Positions 54,370-63,037 of a stretch of 64,000 nucleotides of DNA are shown one piece after another. A program made the position numbers and the translations under genes. Below the pieces are notes generated by a model that was not told where the DNA came from, searched no databases, and worked only from the letters and a program-made list of their open reading frames with translations. How positions within the stretch are numbered: the first letter of the stretch is position 1; every line of letters begins with the position of its first letter. The stretch is from Galbibacter sp048266365 (GTDB lineage Bacteria > Bacteroidota > Bacteroidia > Flavobacteriales > Flavobacteriaceae): positions 124,001 through 188,000 of the forward strand of contig NZ_JBLWZP010000001.1 of assembly GCF_048266365.1 (NCBI RefSeq), written 5' to 3'.

Positions 54370-55518
54370 ATGAAATTCAATAATAATATTGCGCTGAGTG
54401 CTTTAGTCATTGGAAGTTTGATTTCTTGTGGAAAAGAACAAAAAACGGAGAACCTGGAATCCTCCGATGCGATAGTGAGTCCTCAACAAGAACAACCTAT
54501 AAACGTGATTCTTATGATTGGAGATGGTATGGGGATAGCACAAATCTCTACTGCATTTTACTTTCAAGACAGTACTTCTAACTTTGAACAATTTAATAGT
54601 ATAGGTTTTACCAAAACATCTAGTAGCAGCCATACCATTACGGACTCGGCAGCCGGTGCAACTGCAATGGCGACAGGTCAACAAACTTACAACCGTGCTA
54701 TTGGGGTCAACAAGGACAGCCTGTCCGTTCCAACCATTTTAGAAGAATTGGATGCCAAAGGGTATCAAACCGGTTTGATTAGTTTAACTAGTATTACGCA
54801 TGCTACCCCTGCAAGTTTTTATGCTCATGTTAAGGATAGAGATATGCATCAGGACATCGCTTTGGATTTAGCAAAGGGCAAGGTTGATTTTTTCGCCGGT
54901 GGAGGCCGGGAATACTTTACCCAAAGAGAAGACGGTAAAAACTTAATAAATCAGCTGGAGAATAACGGTTATCAAATCGATACCCTTGGGCTTAATCCTT
55001 ATAATGCCCAAAAGAAGAACGGTTATCTATTGGCCAAAACTTCCATGCCTTCGGTAATTGATGGTCGAGACAGCTATTTACAAGACGCAACGGCCATGGC
55101 ACTCGATTATTTTGACAGTAAAGAAGATCCATTTTTCTTAATGGTTGAGGGATCTTATATCGATTGGGGAGGTCATGAAAAGAATGCTGAAATGATGATC
55201 CAGGAAACTATTGATTTTGATAAAACCATAGGTGTGGTGTTGGACTATTTGAAGAAGAATCCAAACACCTTACTGGTGATTACTGCAGATCATGAAACAG
55301 GGGGAGCAGCAGTGGGGAAATATTACGATGTGGATCCCAAAACAGCAAAGAAATCAGAAGATCCTACCAAAGTGCAAGTGTATTTCACGACAGACCAACA
55401 TACCGGTGAGCTTATTCCAATTTTCTCCAAGGGAAAAGGGGAGAATGTGTTTCAAGGGATATATCAAAATACGCAGGTGTATCATAAGTTAAGACAAGTA
55501 TTAGGTCTTGAGGACTAA
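54370..55518 (+). CDS. Alkaline phosphatase (PhoA superfamily) lipoprotein
   Basis: Hydrolyses phosphate monoesters at the cell envelope. The 382-residue protein has lipobox LISC (Cys20). Metal site 1 aspartate is in VILMIGDGMG (Asp52); the nucleophile is Ser93 in TITDSAAGATAMATGQQ; later metal ligands are in LMVEGSYIDWGGHEKN and LLVITADHETGG; the C-terminal histidine is in YFTTDQHTGE. It lies 115 bases behind the SusD gene and is probably part of the same regulon. It would remove phosphate from a substrate captured by the SusCD pair, or provide phosphate. The AP type is compact, without a crown-domain extension. Confidence 0.9.
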   Translation: MKFNNNIALSALVIGSLISCGKEQKTENLESSDAIVSPQQEQPINVILMIGDGMGIAQISTAFYFQDSTSNFEQFNSIGFTKTSSSSHTITDSAAGATAMATGQQTYNRAIGVNKDSLSVPTILEELDAKGYQTGLISLTSITHATPASFYAHVKDRDMHQDIALDLAKGKVDFFAGGGREYFTQREDGKNLINQLENNGYQIDTLGLNPYNAQKKNGYLLAKTSMPSVIDGRDSYLQDATAMALDYFDSKEDPFFLMVEGSYIDWGGHEKNAEMMIQETIDFDKTIGVVLDYLKKNPNTLLVITADHETGGAAVGKYYDVDPKTAKKSEDPTKVQVYFTTDQHTGELIPIFSKGKGENVFQGIYQNTQVYHKLRQVLGLED

Positions 55519-55555
55519 TATCTAATTCAATATTTGCCCCAAGTTCATTGCATTG

Positions 55556-55609
55556 AATTCCTCTTCTAAGCATACGTATTACTCGTATAAAGAAGAGGAA
55601 TTTATTTTT
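55556..55609 (+). terminator. Terminator of the SusCD/phosphatase locus
   Basis: AATTCCTCTTCT (55556-55567) pairs with AGAAGAGGAATT (55591-55602); an inner ATACG/CGTAT stem extends it, followed by TATTTTT. It also separates the locus from the leftward gene downstream. Confidence 0.85.
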
Positions 55610-55648
55610 CGCATAACCTCCGATGTACATCTGTTTAAGTCCTTGCTA

Positions 55649-56821
55649 CTATCTTTTGTTAGATTGGTTTTGTATGTCATCTAGTAGCTGCTTTTCATTT
55701 TTAGATAAGGAAAGTTTGTAATTATCATCCCAACGAGACAGGTTATCAAACTTTTTGACCACCTTACTAAAATCCTTGGAGAGGTTGTAGTTGGTCTTAA
55801 CCTTGACAGGCTTTTCAGTTTTTATGGCGTTGATGACTAATTTAGCACTTAAGTGATAATCATAGCTTTCGCCCTTGAAAACGCCTGCTCTTAAATTGTA
55901 AGCTTCAATATAGTATAAGGCCCATTTTCCATCCGGTAATTGTTTGTACCGGATCAGGTTGTCTACATCCTTTAAGCTGTAGGAAGGCTTTTTGGTAGAA
56001 AGGTTTTTTTCAGATGCTTCCGCAATACTAGCTAATTTTTCTTTATCGTAGGTATACCTTATTTCAACGATAGCTAAGGACTTGGAATCGATGAATACAA
56101 CACCCTTTCTTAAGGTTTCTACATTTTTAATTATAGGGTGAAATAGGATTTTATAGAGTTCTAAACCTTGATACGGAATTTGACCTTTAAATTCAAATTC
56201 ATAATCATGTAGTTTATCAGTATCTAAAAAGTAAGCCTTGTTTCTGACAAAATCACCATTTTCAAACATGGCCACTACTCCACCATGGGTTCTAAGTCCC
56301 AATGTTGAATAATTTTCTGTACGTCTAGCATTAACAATTTCCGTAGAGACTGTTCCCCTAGCATTATAACCCACAAAATCAACCTCAATCATTTCTACTC
56401 CTTTAGTGTTTTCCTTTAAGGATTGTCTATAAAAACCATATGTATTGTAGGGGCTGTTAAAATAGTTGTGGTCAATTTTTTTAATAGCCTTTAAAATGGT
56501 GTCCCTGGGGTTGATCTGTTTTAATACGATTTCATCTAGGAGAATAGGAACAGGATTTAAGTAAATGGTGTCCTTAGGGTGTATATCTTTAAAAGAAATG
56601 GTTTTGGATTTGTAAGAGAGGTGAGTAATAGACAGGGAGTCTATGATGAAATCACTTGGCAATTCAAGATAGCCATCTTCGTTGGTAACTACACCTAATC
56701 CATCACTGAGATAAATAGAAACCGCTTCTATAGGAGATTTTGTGTCCGCATCAAAGACGTAATTTTGTGAGAATGCTAAATTGACAAAGAAGATACAATA
56801 TGCAAAAACATAATTTTTCAT
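55649..56821 (-). CDS. Secreted carboxypeptidase-regulatory-like domain protein
   Basis: A 390-residue exported protein (signal peptide MKNYVFAYCIFFVNLAFSQ). Residues 20-95 are a carboxypeptidase-regulatory-like (CarboxypepD_reg) domain: VFDADTKSPIEAVSIYLSDG, LGVVTNEDGYLELP, SITHLSYKSKTISF. The remainder (about 100-385) contains KAIKKIDHNYFNSPYNTYGF and YRQSLKE, a pattern shared with DUF5686-like Bacteroidota proteins, and conserved repeats of hydrophobic strands, probably an envelope domain; no catalytic motif. It reads convergent to the phosphatase and precedes the operon regulator on the same strand. Function unknown. Confidence 0.7.
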   Translation of the reverse strand: MKNYVFAYCIFFVNLAFSQNYVFDADTKSPIEAVSIYLSDGLGVVTNEDGYLELPSDFIIDSLSITHLSYKSKTISFKDIHPKDTIYLNPVPILLDEIVLKQINPRDTILKAIKKIDHNYFNSPYNTYGFYRQSLKENTKGVEMIEVDFVGYNARGTVSTEIVNARRTENYSTLGLRTHGGVVAMFENGDFVRNKAYFLDTDKLHDYEFEFKGQIPYQGLELYKILFHPIIKNVETLRKGVVFIDSKSLAIVEIRYTYDKEKLASIAEASEKNLSTKKPSYSLKDVDNLIRYKQLPDGKWALYYIEAYNLRAGVFKGESYDYHLSAKLVINAIKTEKPVKVKTNYNLSKDFSKVVKKFDNLSRWDDNYKLSLSKNEKQLLDDIQNQSNKR

Positions 56822-56935
56822 GCAGCGCCGATATGGAAAACAAAGCTTCGCTCAAAGCGATACTTATTTGTGGTTATTTAAAACTGGCCTCCAGCAACAC
56901 TCAATACTGCACCTTCTTTGGTGTTACGCTAATAA

Positions 56936-57706
56936 CTACGGTTTTGCGATAATAACTTCAACATTTTTCTTCTGGAGAATTTCGATGGTTTCCTCATCGA
57001 TCTTTTCATCTGTAATAAGCTTATCTATTTTATCAAAATTGCTGATAAACGCAAAGCCGCTACGGGTAAATTTAGAAGAGTCAGAAACTACAATAACTTC
57101 TTCTGCGATCTCTATCATAATTTGATTCAAATAGGCCTCTTCCATATAGTGGGTAAAGACACCAAGGTTTGGTTTGATACCATCCACGCCAAGGAAAAGT
57201 TTATTGCAATAGAGTTGTTTGAAATTGCGTTCTGCCATAGGCCCTACTAAGGACATGGAAAATTCTTTTAAATAACCTCCAGGCATAAAGACCTCAAGGT
57301 TTTTAAAATTCGCAAGGTTATTCACAATATCTAAAGCGTTACTGATCACAGTAAGTCTTTTAAAATGACTCAGATTGTTTCCGATCTCAAAAGTGGTCGT
57401 TCCGGAATCCAATATGATACTATCGTCTTCTTTAATCAAGCTTGCAGCTTTCTTACCGATTACTCTTTTAATATCGTGATTGATTCGCTTTTTCTCTGTA
57501 ACCGTCAATGCAAGATTATTGGTCTTGAAAGCACCACCGTGAGCACGGATCAACAAGTTATTTTTTTCAAGTTTATCCAGATCATTTCGTATGGTGACCT
57601 CACTAACTCCTAATAGTTCACTTAACTCATTTACATTTACCTGGCCAACTTCGTCGAGTTTTTGCAGAATGAACGATCTTCGCTGAGCGGTCTTTTTCAT
57701 TTTCAT
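56936..57706 (-). CDS. DeoR-family regulator (AgaR-like)
   Basis: A 256-residue sugar-phosphate-responsive repressor. N-terminal DeoR helix-turn-helix about residues 7-60 (RSFILQKLDEVGQVNVNELS, ELLGVSEVTIRNDLDKLEKN) and hinge LIRAHGGAF; C-terminal DeoRC domain (ILDSGTTTFEIGNNLSHF, KLFLGVDGIKPNLGVFTHYM, VVSDSSKFTRSGFAFI). The residues and the context (operon with tagatose-bisphosphate aldolase, AgaS and GH109 upstream) make it the likely regulator of galactosamine catabolism. It follows the terminator of that operon and is transcribed separately or by read-through. Confidence 0.85.
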   Translation of the reverse strand: MKMKKTAQRRSFILQKLDEVGQVNVNELSELLGVSEVTIRNDLDKLEKNNLLIRAHGGAFKTNNLALTVTEKKRINHDIKRVIGKKAASLIKEDDSIILDSGTTTFEIGNNLSHFKRLTVISNALDIVNNLANFKNLEVFMPGGYLKEFSMSLVGPMAERNFKQLYCNKLFLGVDGIKPNLGVFTHYMEEAYLNQIMIEIAEEVIVVSDSSKFTRSGFAFISNFDKIDKLITDEKIDEETIEILQKKNVEVIIAKP

Positions 57707-57810
57707 TGATTGATGGTTTTAGCGGTATTCCTATTTAACATCCGTACAGCGTATAGAACTTTTACGGTTTGTTCTTGGTAAAAATAATAATTAAAATCTA
57801 AATGTATGGC

Positions 57811-57845
57811 AAAAAAACATATGACCGAAGAAATCGGCCATATGT
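57811..57845 (-). terminator. Terminator of the GalNAc operon (minus strand)
   Basis: ACATATGACCGA (57817-57828) pairs with TCGGCCATATGT (57834-57845) with one G-U position on the minus strand, loop of five, and a seven-base T-run on the minus strand (57811-57817). Confidence 0.85.
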
Positions 57846-57874
57846 ATTAAGAAATTCAATATAATTGTACCGTA

Positions 57875-59314
57875 TTATTTACCTATAAGTACGTTTGTGT
57901 TTCCCGCTCCTTGCAGGCTAATATCCACAGGTGCGTTAGTTTTCCATGATCCTCTAGTGAAATCAGGAACATCTACTGATTGTGCTCTATTTGCAACAGA
58001 TTGCTCGCTCAATGGCGTAATAGCACTCCAAAGCGCTGCGTCATAAACATCCTGATCTAGAGCAAGTCCGTTTCTCAAACAGTCGATAAGTCTCCAATCC
58101 ATGATGAAATCCATGCCTCCGTGTCCACCAACTTGTTTTGCAAGGTCTCCTACTTTTTTGATGATTTCCGGAGTGTATTTTTCTTCTACTGCTTTCATTT
58201 CATCCTCTTTTAACCAGCTGTGACCTTTAGCGATACGTTCTGGTGATGGCCATTTTCTAGCCATAGCTTCAGTGCCGCTTACCACGTGGATTCTAGAATA
58301 TGGACGAGGGGAACTCACATCGTGTTGAATCATAATGCTACGACCATTTTTAGTTTTAACCATGGTAGTATTCATGTTTCCACGGAACGCAGCATCAGTA
58401 TATTCTTGAAAGAAGTTATCTTCTTTAGCAAGATCAACTGCACGTTGGTGCATGCTAAAGTCATTAGAAGACAGCGAGGTTAAATAATCCATTTGATCAC
58501 CTCGGTTTACATTCATGATTTGACAGATAGGTCCTAGTCCGTGAGTAGGGTATAGGTTACCATCTCTACCAATGTTTTCTTCAAGACGCCACATGCTTTC
58601 ATAGCCGTTTTTGTTGAAGTTAAGATCAACCAGGTCGTGGATGTAGGCACCTTCTCCATGGATAATTTCACCGAAGTATCCTTGTCTAGCCATGTTTAAG
58701 GTTAGCAATTCGAAGAAGTCATAACAACAGTTCTCAAGCATCATACAGTGCTTTTTGGTGCGTTCTGAGGTTTCGACAAGTTGCCAGCATTCATCTATGG
58801 TTTTAGCCGCAGGAACTTCTACTGCAACGTGTTTCCCGGCTTCCATACCATAAACAGCCATAGGAGTGTGCAATGCCCATGGTGTAGCAATATATACTAA
58901 ATCAATATCATCTCGATCGAACATTTTTTTCCAATCATCCGGCCCATCTGAATATAGATCGGGTTTATGATTTGTTCCTTCTAATGTTTTTAGAACCTTG
59001 TCTATTTGTTTAGGACGAATATCACAAAGCCCTTTGATCTCTACACCTTCAATATAACTCATTCGTTCTACCGCGTGAGGTCCTCGCATTCCCAGACCAA
59101 CAAATCCTATACGAACTTTATCAAGTTTTGGTGCTTTATATCCAGACATATTAAAGATCTGGCTTCCTGCTTGTTGTCCTGCAGCTGCAGCTATACTAGT
59201 TGCAGTAGCATTGCCTTCGGTTTTGGTTTGGCAAGCTGCCAATACACTACCGCTTGCAAGTCCTAATCCGGCAAGGGATCCTATTTTTAAAAAATTTCTT
59301 CTATTGTCATTCAT
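57875..59314 (-). CDS. GH109-type alpha-N-acetylgalactosaminidase, Tat-exported lipoprotein
   Basis: Removes terminal alpha-linked GalNAc by an NAD-dependent mechanism. Twin-arginine signal NRRNFLKIGSLAGLGLASGS with lipobox LAAC (Cys28). Residues 60-190 are the Rossmann domain (VRIGFVGLGMRGPHAVERM, CDIRP, YIATPWALHTPMAVYGMEAG, KHVAVEVPAAKTIDECW); the C-terminal part carries GH109 traits: LENCCYDFFELLTLNMARQG, GEGAYIHDLVDLNFNK, LYPTHGLGPICQIMNVNRGD, GGHGGMDFIMDWRLIDCLRN, DVYDAALWSAITPLSEQSVA. Length 479 is normal for GH109. It is last in the operon, 33 bases after the amidohydrolase, and supplies GalNAc to the intracellular genes upstream. Confidence 0.88.
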   Translation of the reverse strand: MNDNRRNFLKIGSLAGLGLASGSVLAACQTKTEGNATATSIAAAAGQQAGSQIFNMSGYKAPKLDKVRIGFVGLGMRGPHAVERMSYIEGVEIKGLCDIRPKQIDKVLKTLEGTNHKPDLYSDGPDDWKKMFDRDDIDLVYIATPWALHTPMAVYGMEAGKHVAVEVPAAKTIDECWQLVETSERTKKHCMMLENCCYDFFELLTLNMARQGYFGEIIHGEGAYIHDLVDLNFNKNGYESMWRLEENIGRDGNLYPTHGLGPICQIMNVNRGDQMDYLTSLSSNDFSMHQRAVDLAKEDNFFQEYTDAAFRGNMNTTMVKTKNGRSIMIQHDVSSPRPYSRIHVVSGTEAMARKWPSPERIAKGHSWLKEDEMKAVEEKYTPEIIKKVGDLAKQVGGHGGMDFIMDWRLIDCLRNGLALDQDVYDAALWSAITPLSEQSVANRAQSVDVPDFTRGSWKTNAPVDISLQGAGNTNVLIGK

Positions 59315-59347
59315 AATGATGGAGTTAAAGTGATTAGAAAATACCTG

Positions 59348-60334
59348 TTAAAAACCATAGGTGTTCACAGCATTCTGGTAAAATATTTTATGTAGTACCT
59401 CTTCAGGTAGTTTTAGTCCTTGAAATTCCCCTTTGAATTCCGGGGCAGTCATGGTCTTATCAGTTGCGAAGAAATCCCAATGGCTATTCCAAAGGCTTTC
59501 AAAACGTTCTGTTAGCTCTTGATCATTCATGCTACCATCGTCAATGACATCGGTACCGTAAATGATTCTATCCTGATATTTGATAAAGAAATCTCTAACC
59601 TTTTCACGATTGTCTTTAGCCTGTAGTTGAGCATGGCAAACACGTTCCGCTAGATCAGTCATACTGTTTGGATATTTATCCAATCTAGTCGCTACCTGAT
59701 CAATGGACCATTCCATACTGAAGAGGTGCAGTCCTACGTATTTCAAATTCGGAAACTTGTCTAATACGTTGTCTCTAGCCTCCATTTGCTGCTCATAAGA
59801 GGGGTACTCCGGGAGTAAGTGCATATGGTATTCAGGATGTGCAGAAAAGTAATTTCTATCTGAATCCACCGTCATTTCTTCTAGGGGTAGCCAGCAGTTT
59901 CTCGGTTCACCCTGATGACCAATTAACAAGATGTTATGGTCCGATAAGTATTGATAAATCGGATCAAATCTCGGATCGTTTAAGAGGACAAAATTTCCGT
60001 CTTCATCCTTTACACTTGGATCCATGCCAATGTTCTTCCAAATTTTGACGCCAACGGCTCCGTTTTTTAGACCCGTTTTTATTTGTTCCATAGCGTGGGG
60101 TAACCACTGCGCTGTATTCCAATATTTAGTATCGAAACTGGTAAAGTATCGAATACTTCCGGGATACTTTTCTAAAAGGTCGAGTACGACCTGCTGCTGC
60201 TCTTCGAGGGTATCGAAAAACGGGATGTCGGTGTTGATGGATAAAAATCGGGCATCGTACTTTTGAGCCAACTTCATTTTAACCTCAGACCTTGTGTTTA
60301 AATGGACATGTGCATCGATAAAAGGTTTAAGCAT
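59348..60334 (-). CDS. Amidohydrolase 2 family protein (COG2159-like)
   Basis: A 328-residue cytoplasmic TIM-barrel metalloenzyme of the amidohydrolase superfamily. Visible metal/active-site elements: FIDAHVHLN (HxH, residues 5-13), VGVKIWKNIGMDPS near 95, LLIGHQGEP near 136 (histidine), LKYVGLHLFSME near 200 and IIYGTDVIDDG (catalytic Asp). The closest scheme is COG2159 (decarboxylase/hydrolase), not the COG1820 GlcNAc/GalNAc-6-P deacetylase. It overlaps the aldolase gene by eight bases and precedes GH109, so it belongs to the GalNAc operon. A hydrolytic step on a GalNAc derivative is plausible; the reaction is unknown. Confidence 0.8.
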   Translation of the reverse strand: MLKPFIDAHVHLNTRSEVKMKLAQKYDARFLSINTDIPFFDTLEEQQQVVLDLLEKYPGSIRYFTSFDTKYWNTAQWLPHAMEQIKTGLKNGAVGVKIWKNIGMDPSVKDEDGNFVLLNDPRFDPIYQYLSDHNILLIGHQGEPRNCWLPLEEMTVDSDRNYFSAHPEYHMHLLPEYPSYEQQMEARDNVLDKFPNLKYVGLHLFSMEWSIDQVATRLDKYPNSMTDLAERVCHAQLQAKDNREKVRDFFIKYQDRIIYGTDVIDDGSMNDQELTERFESLWNSHWDFFATDKTMTAPEFKGEFQGLKLPEEVLHKIFYQNAVNTYGF

Positions 60335-61157
60335 TGGTGTTGTTTTTTATCATGATGAGTTTTGTTTTAACCAGATCTGTTACCTGGGAAGTCGCTTTAG
60401 GAAACACCTTTCTCAAATCGATCTCCTGGTTATTGCTGAGTTCGCTTTGTAAGGTTTTCATAAATATATTCTTGATTTCAGTTGCCAGGTTGACTTTACA
60501 AATACCATGACTAATGGCTTGTTGAACCTGATCGTGAGGAACTCCTGAACTGCCGTGTAATACTAGGGTAGCAGGGGTCACTTTCTGAATCTGTTCTAAA
60601 AGCGCGATATCTAGGTTTGGAGTTTGTTTGTAGAACCCATGTGCTGTTCCAATGGCAATTGCCAAAGCATCAACTCCTGTAGCCTCTACAAAGTCTTTAG
60701 CTTCTTGCGGCTGAGTGAAACCCTGATCGCCGTGTTCTTGTCCTAATTTGGCAACATAGCCCAATTCAGCCTCTACATTAGCTCCGTATTTTTTGGCACG
60801 CGCTACCACCTCTTGTGTGATTTTTATATTTTCTTCAAACGGCAATTCACTTCCGTCGATCATCACCGAATCAAAACCGGCATCCAAGCAGCGTTGAACT
60901 AAATCTACAGAACCGCCGTGATCCAAATGAATCCAGCCCTCTACGTTAAATTGTTCTAAGCTGGCACGACCAAGCTTTACTGCGGTATCCAGTCCCATAT
61001 AATCTATGGAACTCTGAGTGAGTTGGAGAATCACAGGTTCATTTAATTCTGAAGCAGCTCTTAACACCCCGTGTAGGGTTTCTAAATTATAATAGTTAGT
61101 GGCTAGTAAACCGCGTTTCGCTTGAGTAAATTGTTGTAATTTTTCTTTTAATTGCAT
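60327..61157 (-). CDS. Class II aldolase, probable tagatose-1,6-bisphosphate aldolase
   Basis: A 276-residue zinc aldolase of the FbaA/KbaY-GatY family; cleaves tagatose-1,6-bisphosphate (or fructose-1,6-bisphosphate) into dihydroxyacetone phosphate and glyceraldehyde-3-phosphate. Elements: N-terminal LLATNYYNLETLHGVLRAAS (residues 17-36), WIHLDHGGSVDLVQRCLDAG (zinc histidine and catalytic Asp), VMIDGSELPFEENI, NVEAELGYVA, AIAIGTAHGFYK (zinc histidine) and LVLHGSSGVP (zinc histidine). Neighbours AgaS and a tagatose-6-phosphate kinase-like gene favour the tagatose substrate. Overlaps the amidohydrolase gene by eight bases. Confidence 0.82.
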   Translation of the reverse strand: MQLKEKLQQFTQAKRGLLATNYYNLETLHGVLRAASELNEPVILQLTQSSIDYMGLDTAVKLGRASLEQFNVEGWIHLDHGGSVDLVQRCLDAGFDSVMIDGSELPFEENIKITQEVVARAKKYGANVEAELGYVAKLGQEHGDQGFTQPQEAKDFVEATGVDALAIAIGTAHGFYKQTPNLDIALLEQIQKVTPATLVLHGSSGVPHDQVQQAISHGICKVNLATEIKNIFMKTLQSELSNNQEIDLRKVFPKATSQVTDLVKTKLIMIKNNTNA

Positions 61158-61161
61158 TGGT

Positions 61162-62106
61162 TTAATATTCAGAATTAAATTTTTCCTTTAACGTCTCTTT
61201 TATTGCGTCTAAATTAGAGAATGCAGCAGTACCACCGGCAGCGGTAGTGCTTAATGCTCCCATCAGATTTCCGTAGTGGAGGCAGTCTTCTAAGCTGCTG
61301 CCATCGATGTATTTTTTGATAAATCCGGAATTGAAAGAATCTCCGGCGCCAATGGTATCAATTGGATTGTCATTGGTAAAAGCTGCTGCTGAAATTCGAG
61401 TGCCGTTTGCCACAGCAAGACTACCTTTGTCACCCTGTTTAATCACTGAGGTGTTGGCATATGGTGCAATGACTTCCAAGGCCTGATCCAAGTTTTTCTT
61501 TTTAGTCAAAGCCATTAATTCCGCCTCATTAGGCATAAAAATATCTACGAATTTCAAGCAATTTTTGTAATCAAAATCCCAAAGGTTATCGGGATCCCAC
61601 TGTAAATCCAAAGAAGTGGTAAGACCTAAGCTTTTTGCCTTTTCAAATATTTTGACAATATCCTGTCTAATTCCTTTTTGAATGAAAAAGTTAGAGAGGT
61701 GCAGGTGTTTAAACCCTTTAAGATCACCCCATGGAATTTTAGCATATGTTAAGGCTTCCATGGCACCACAATAGGTGACATTTGCGCGATCTTGCTCGTA
61801 GCTCATCACCACAGTAATTCCAGATTGATGTTCGCTAGTCTTTTGAATAAATTCTGTGCCCACTCCTTTTGATTCCAGTGAATTAAGGATAAAGCTGCCA
61901 AAGTCATCTGTTCCGATGAGCCCACAGAAATAAGTGTCTACTCCAATTGCTGAGGCATTGGCAGCCATGATGGCTGATGAGCTTCCTAAGGTAAGGTTCA
62001 TCTTGTTTGCAAGAATTTCGGTTCCGATTTTTGGAAACCCATCAATTTGATTTAGGATCAAATCGACATTCAACTCTCCGATAACCAGTAATTCCTTAGT
62101 CGGCAT
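61162..62106 (-). CDS. PfkB-family sugar kinase (ribokinase-like)
   Basis: A 314-residue carbohydrate kinase. Motifs: LLVIGELNVDLILN (residues 5-18), TLGSSSAIMAANASAIGVDT (substrate GG-type region), FMPNEAELMALT, SVIKQGDKGSLAV and the catalytic anion-hole/base motif IDTIGAGDSFNSGFIKKY (about 250-267). It overlaps the other kinase gene by 11 bases and is four bases from the aldolase. In an aga-type operon lacking a PTS, one kinase must phosphorylate GalNAc and another tagatose-6-phosphate; this one is the better candidate for GalNAc kinase, but that split is inference. Confidence 0.82.
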   Translation of the reverse strand: MPTKELLVIGELNVDLILNQIDGFPKIGTEILANKMNLTLGSSSAIMAANASAIGVDTYFCGLIGTDDFGSFILNSLESKGVGTEFIQKTSEHQSGITVVMSYEQDRANVTYCGAMEALTYAKIPWGDLKGFKHLHLSNFFIQKGIRQDIVKIFEKAKSLGLTTSLDLQWDPDNLWDFDYKNCLKFVDIFMPNEAELMALTKKKNLDQALEVIAPYANTSVIKQGDKGSLAVANGTRISAAAFTNDNPIDTIGAGDSFNSGFIKKYIDGSSLEDCLHYGNLMGALSTTAAGGTAAFSNLDAIKETLKEKFNSEY

Positions 62107-63037
62107 AATATGTTGAATTAAGTTTAATGTTTGTCACTTCCACTTTTTTAAGTAGCATTTGTACCGTTTCAAGTCTAAGTTCACCAAGTTCTTCGTGCAT
62201 ACAATTGGCAGATCCACATGCAGAACCGTAGGCGGCAACCTCCTGTGGACTAAGCTTGTTTTGTACAGCATAGGCAATTCCTGCGGTTAAACAATCTCCT
62301 GCGCCAACTGTACTTATAACTTTATCGATGCGTACATTGGAGTGATGCAATTGCCCTTGGTAATAGAGCCATAAACCTTCAGCTCCTTTGGTGATGGCAA
62401 TAAGTTCCACTCGAGACTTAAGATTGTCAATAATCTTGTCGATTGAATTGGTGTTGAATAGTGAGATCGCTTCATCCTCATTCATGTGGATTCCGAAGAA
62501 TGACTCGGAGAGGCTATGCTTTAATTGTTCACCGGAACAATCGATAATGATCTTTTTACCAGCTTTAGTAACACAATTGATTAGATCCTTGGTTGCAACA
62601 TCTGGAGCACCTTTTGGCCAAGAACCGGAAAGACAGATCAGATCGTGATCCGCTATCTCTTTTTCAAAGGCAGTCTTAAATTCTTTCCAGTGATGCTCAG
62701 TAAATGTAGGACCCGGTTCTAATAATTCCGTATTGGCAAAATTCGAGTTACTAGATCTAAAGGTATAACATTTTCTGTTTTGTCCCTCAAGGCTAATCCC
62801 ACTAATGTTGATCCCTCTTTGGACGCATTGCTCCTTGATCCAAAGGCCGGTATTTCCGGCCCAATTCCCCATCAATGTGTTTTGCTGTCCCAATTCCTGT
62901 AGGGCCATGGCAATATGTGTTGCTTTACCTCCAGGAAATTCCTCTAGTTTGGTGATGCGATTTGAATGTCCCGGCTTCAGATTTTCCAACCAGGCATAGG
63001 TGTCAATCGATGGATTTGGACAGACGCTTAAGATCAT
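62096..63037 (-). CDS. Hexose-phosphate kinase, 1-phosphofructokinase/LacC type
   Basis: A 313-residue PfkB-fold kinase of the FruK/LacC (tagatose-6-phosphate kinase) subgroup: N-terminal ILSVCPNPSIDTYAWL (residues 2-17; NP.ID is typical of the hexose-phosphate kinases), GGKATHIAMALQELG, LSGSWPKGAPD, HMNEDEAISLF and the catalytic ISTVGAGDCLTAGIAYAV (about 240-257). Likely makes tagatose-1,6-bisphosphate from tagatose-6-phosphate. It overlaps the agaS-like gene by four bases (ATGA) and the other kinase gene by 11 bases, indicating translational coupling. Confidence 0.84.
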   Translation of the reverse strand: MILSVCPNPSIDTYAWLENLKPGHSNRITKLEEFPGGKATHIAMALQELGQQNTLMGNWAGNTGLWIKEQCVQRGINISGISLEGQNRKCYTFRSSNSNFANTELLEPGPTFTEHHWKEFKTAFEKEIADHDLICLSGSWPKGAPDVATKDLINCVTKAGKKIIIDCSGEQLKHSLSESFFGIHMNEDEAISLFNTNSIDKIIDNLKSRVELIAITKGAEGLWLYYQGQLHHSNVRIDKVISTVGAGDCLTAGIAYAVQNKLSPQEVAAYGSACGSANCMHEELGELRLETVQMLLKKVEVTNIKLNSTYYAD

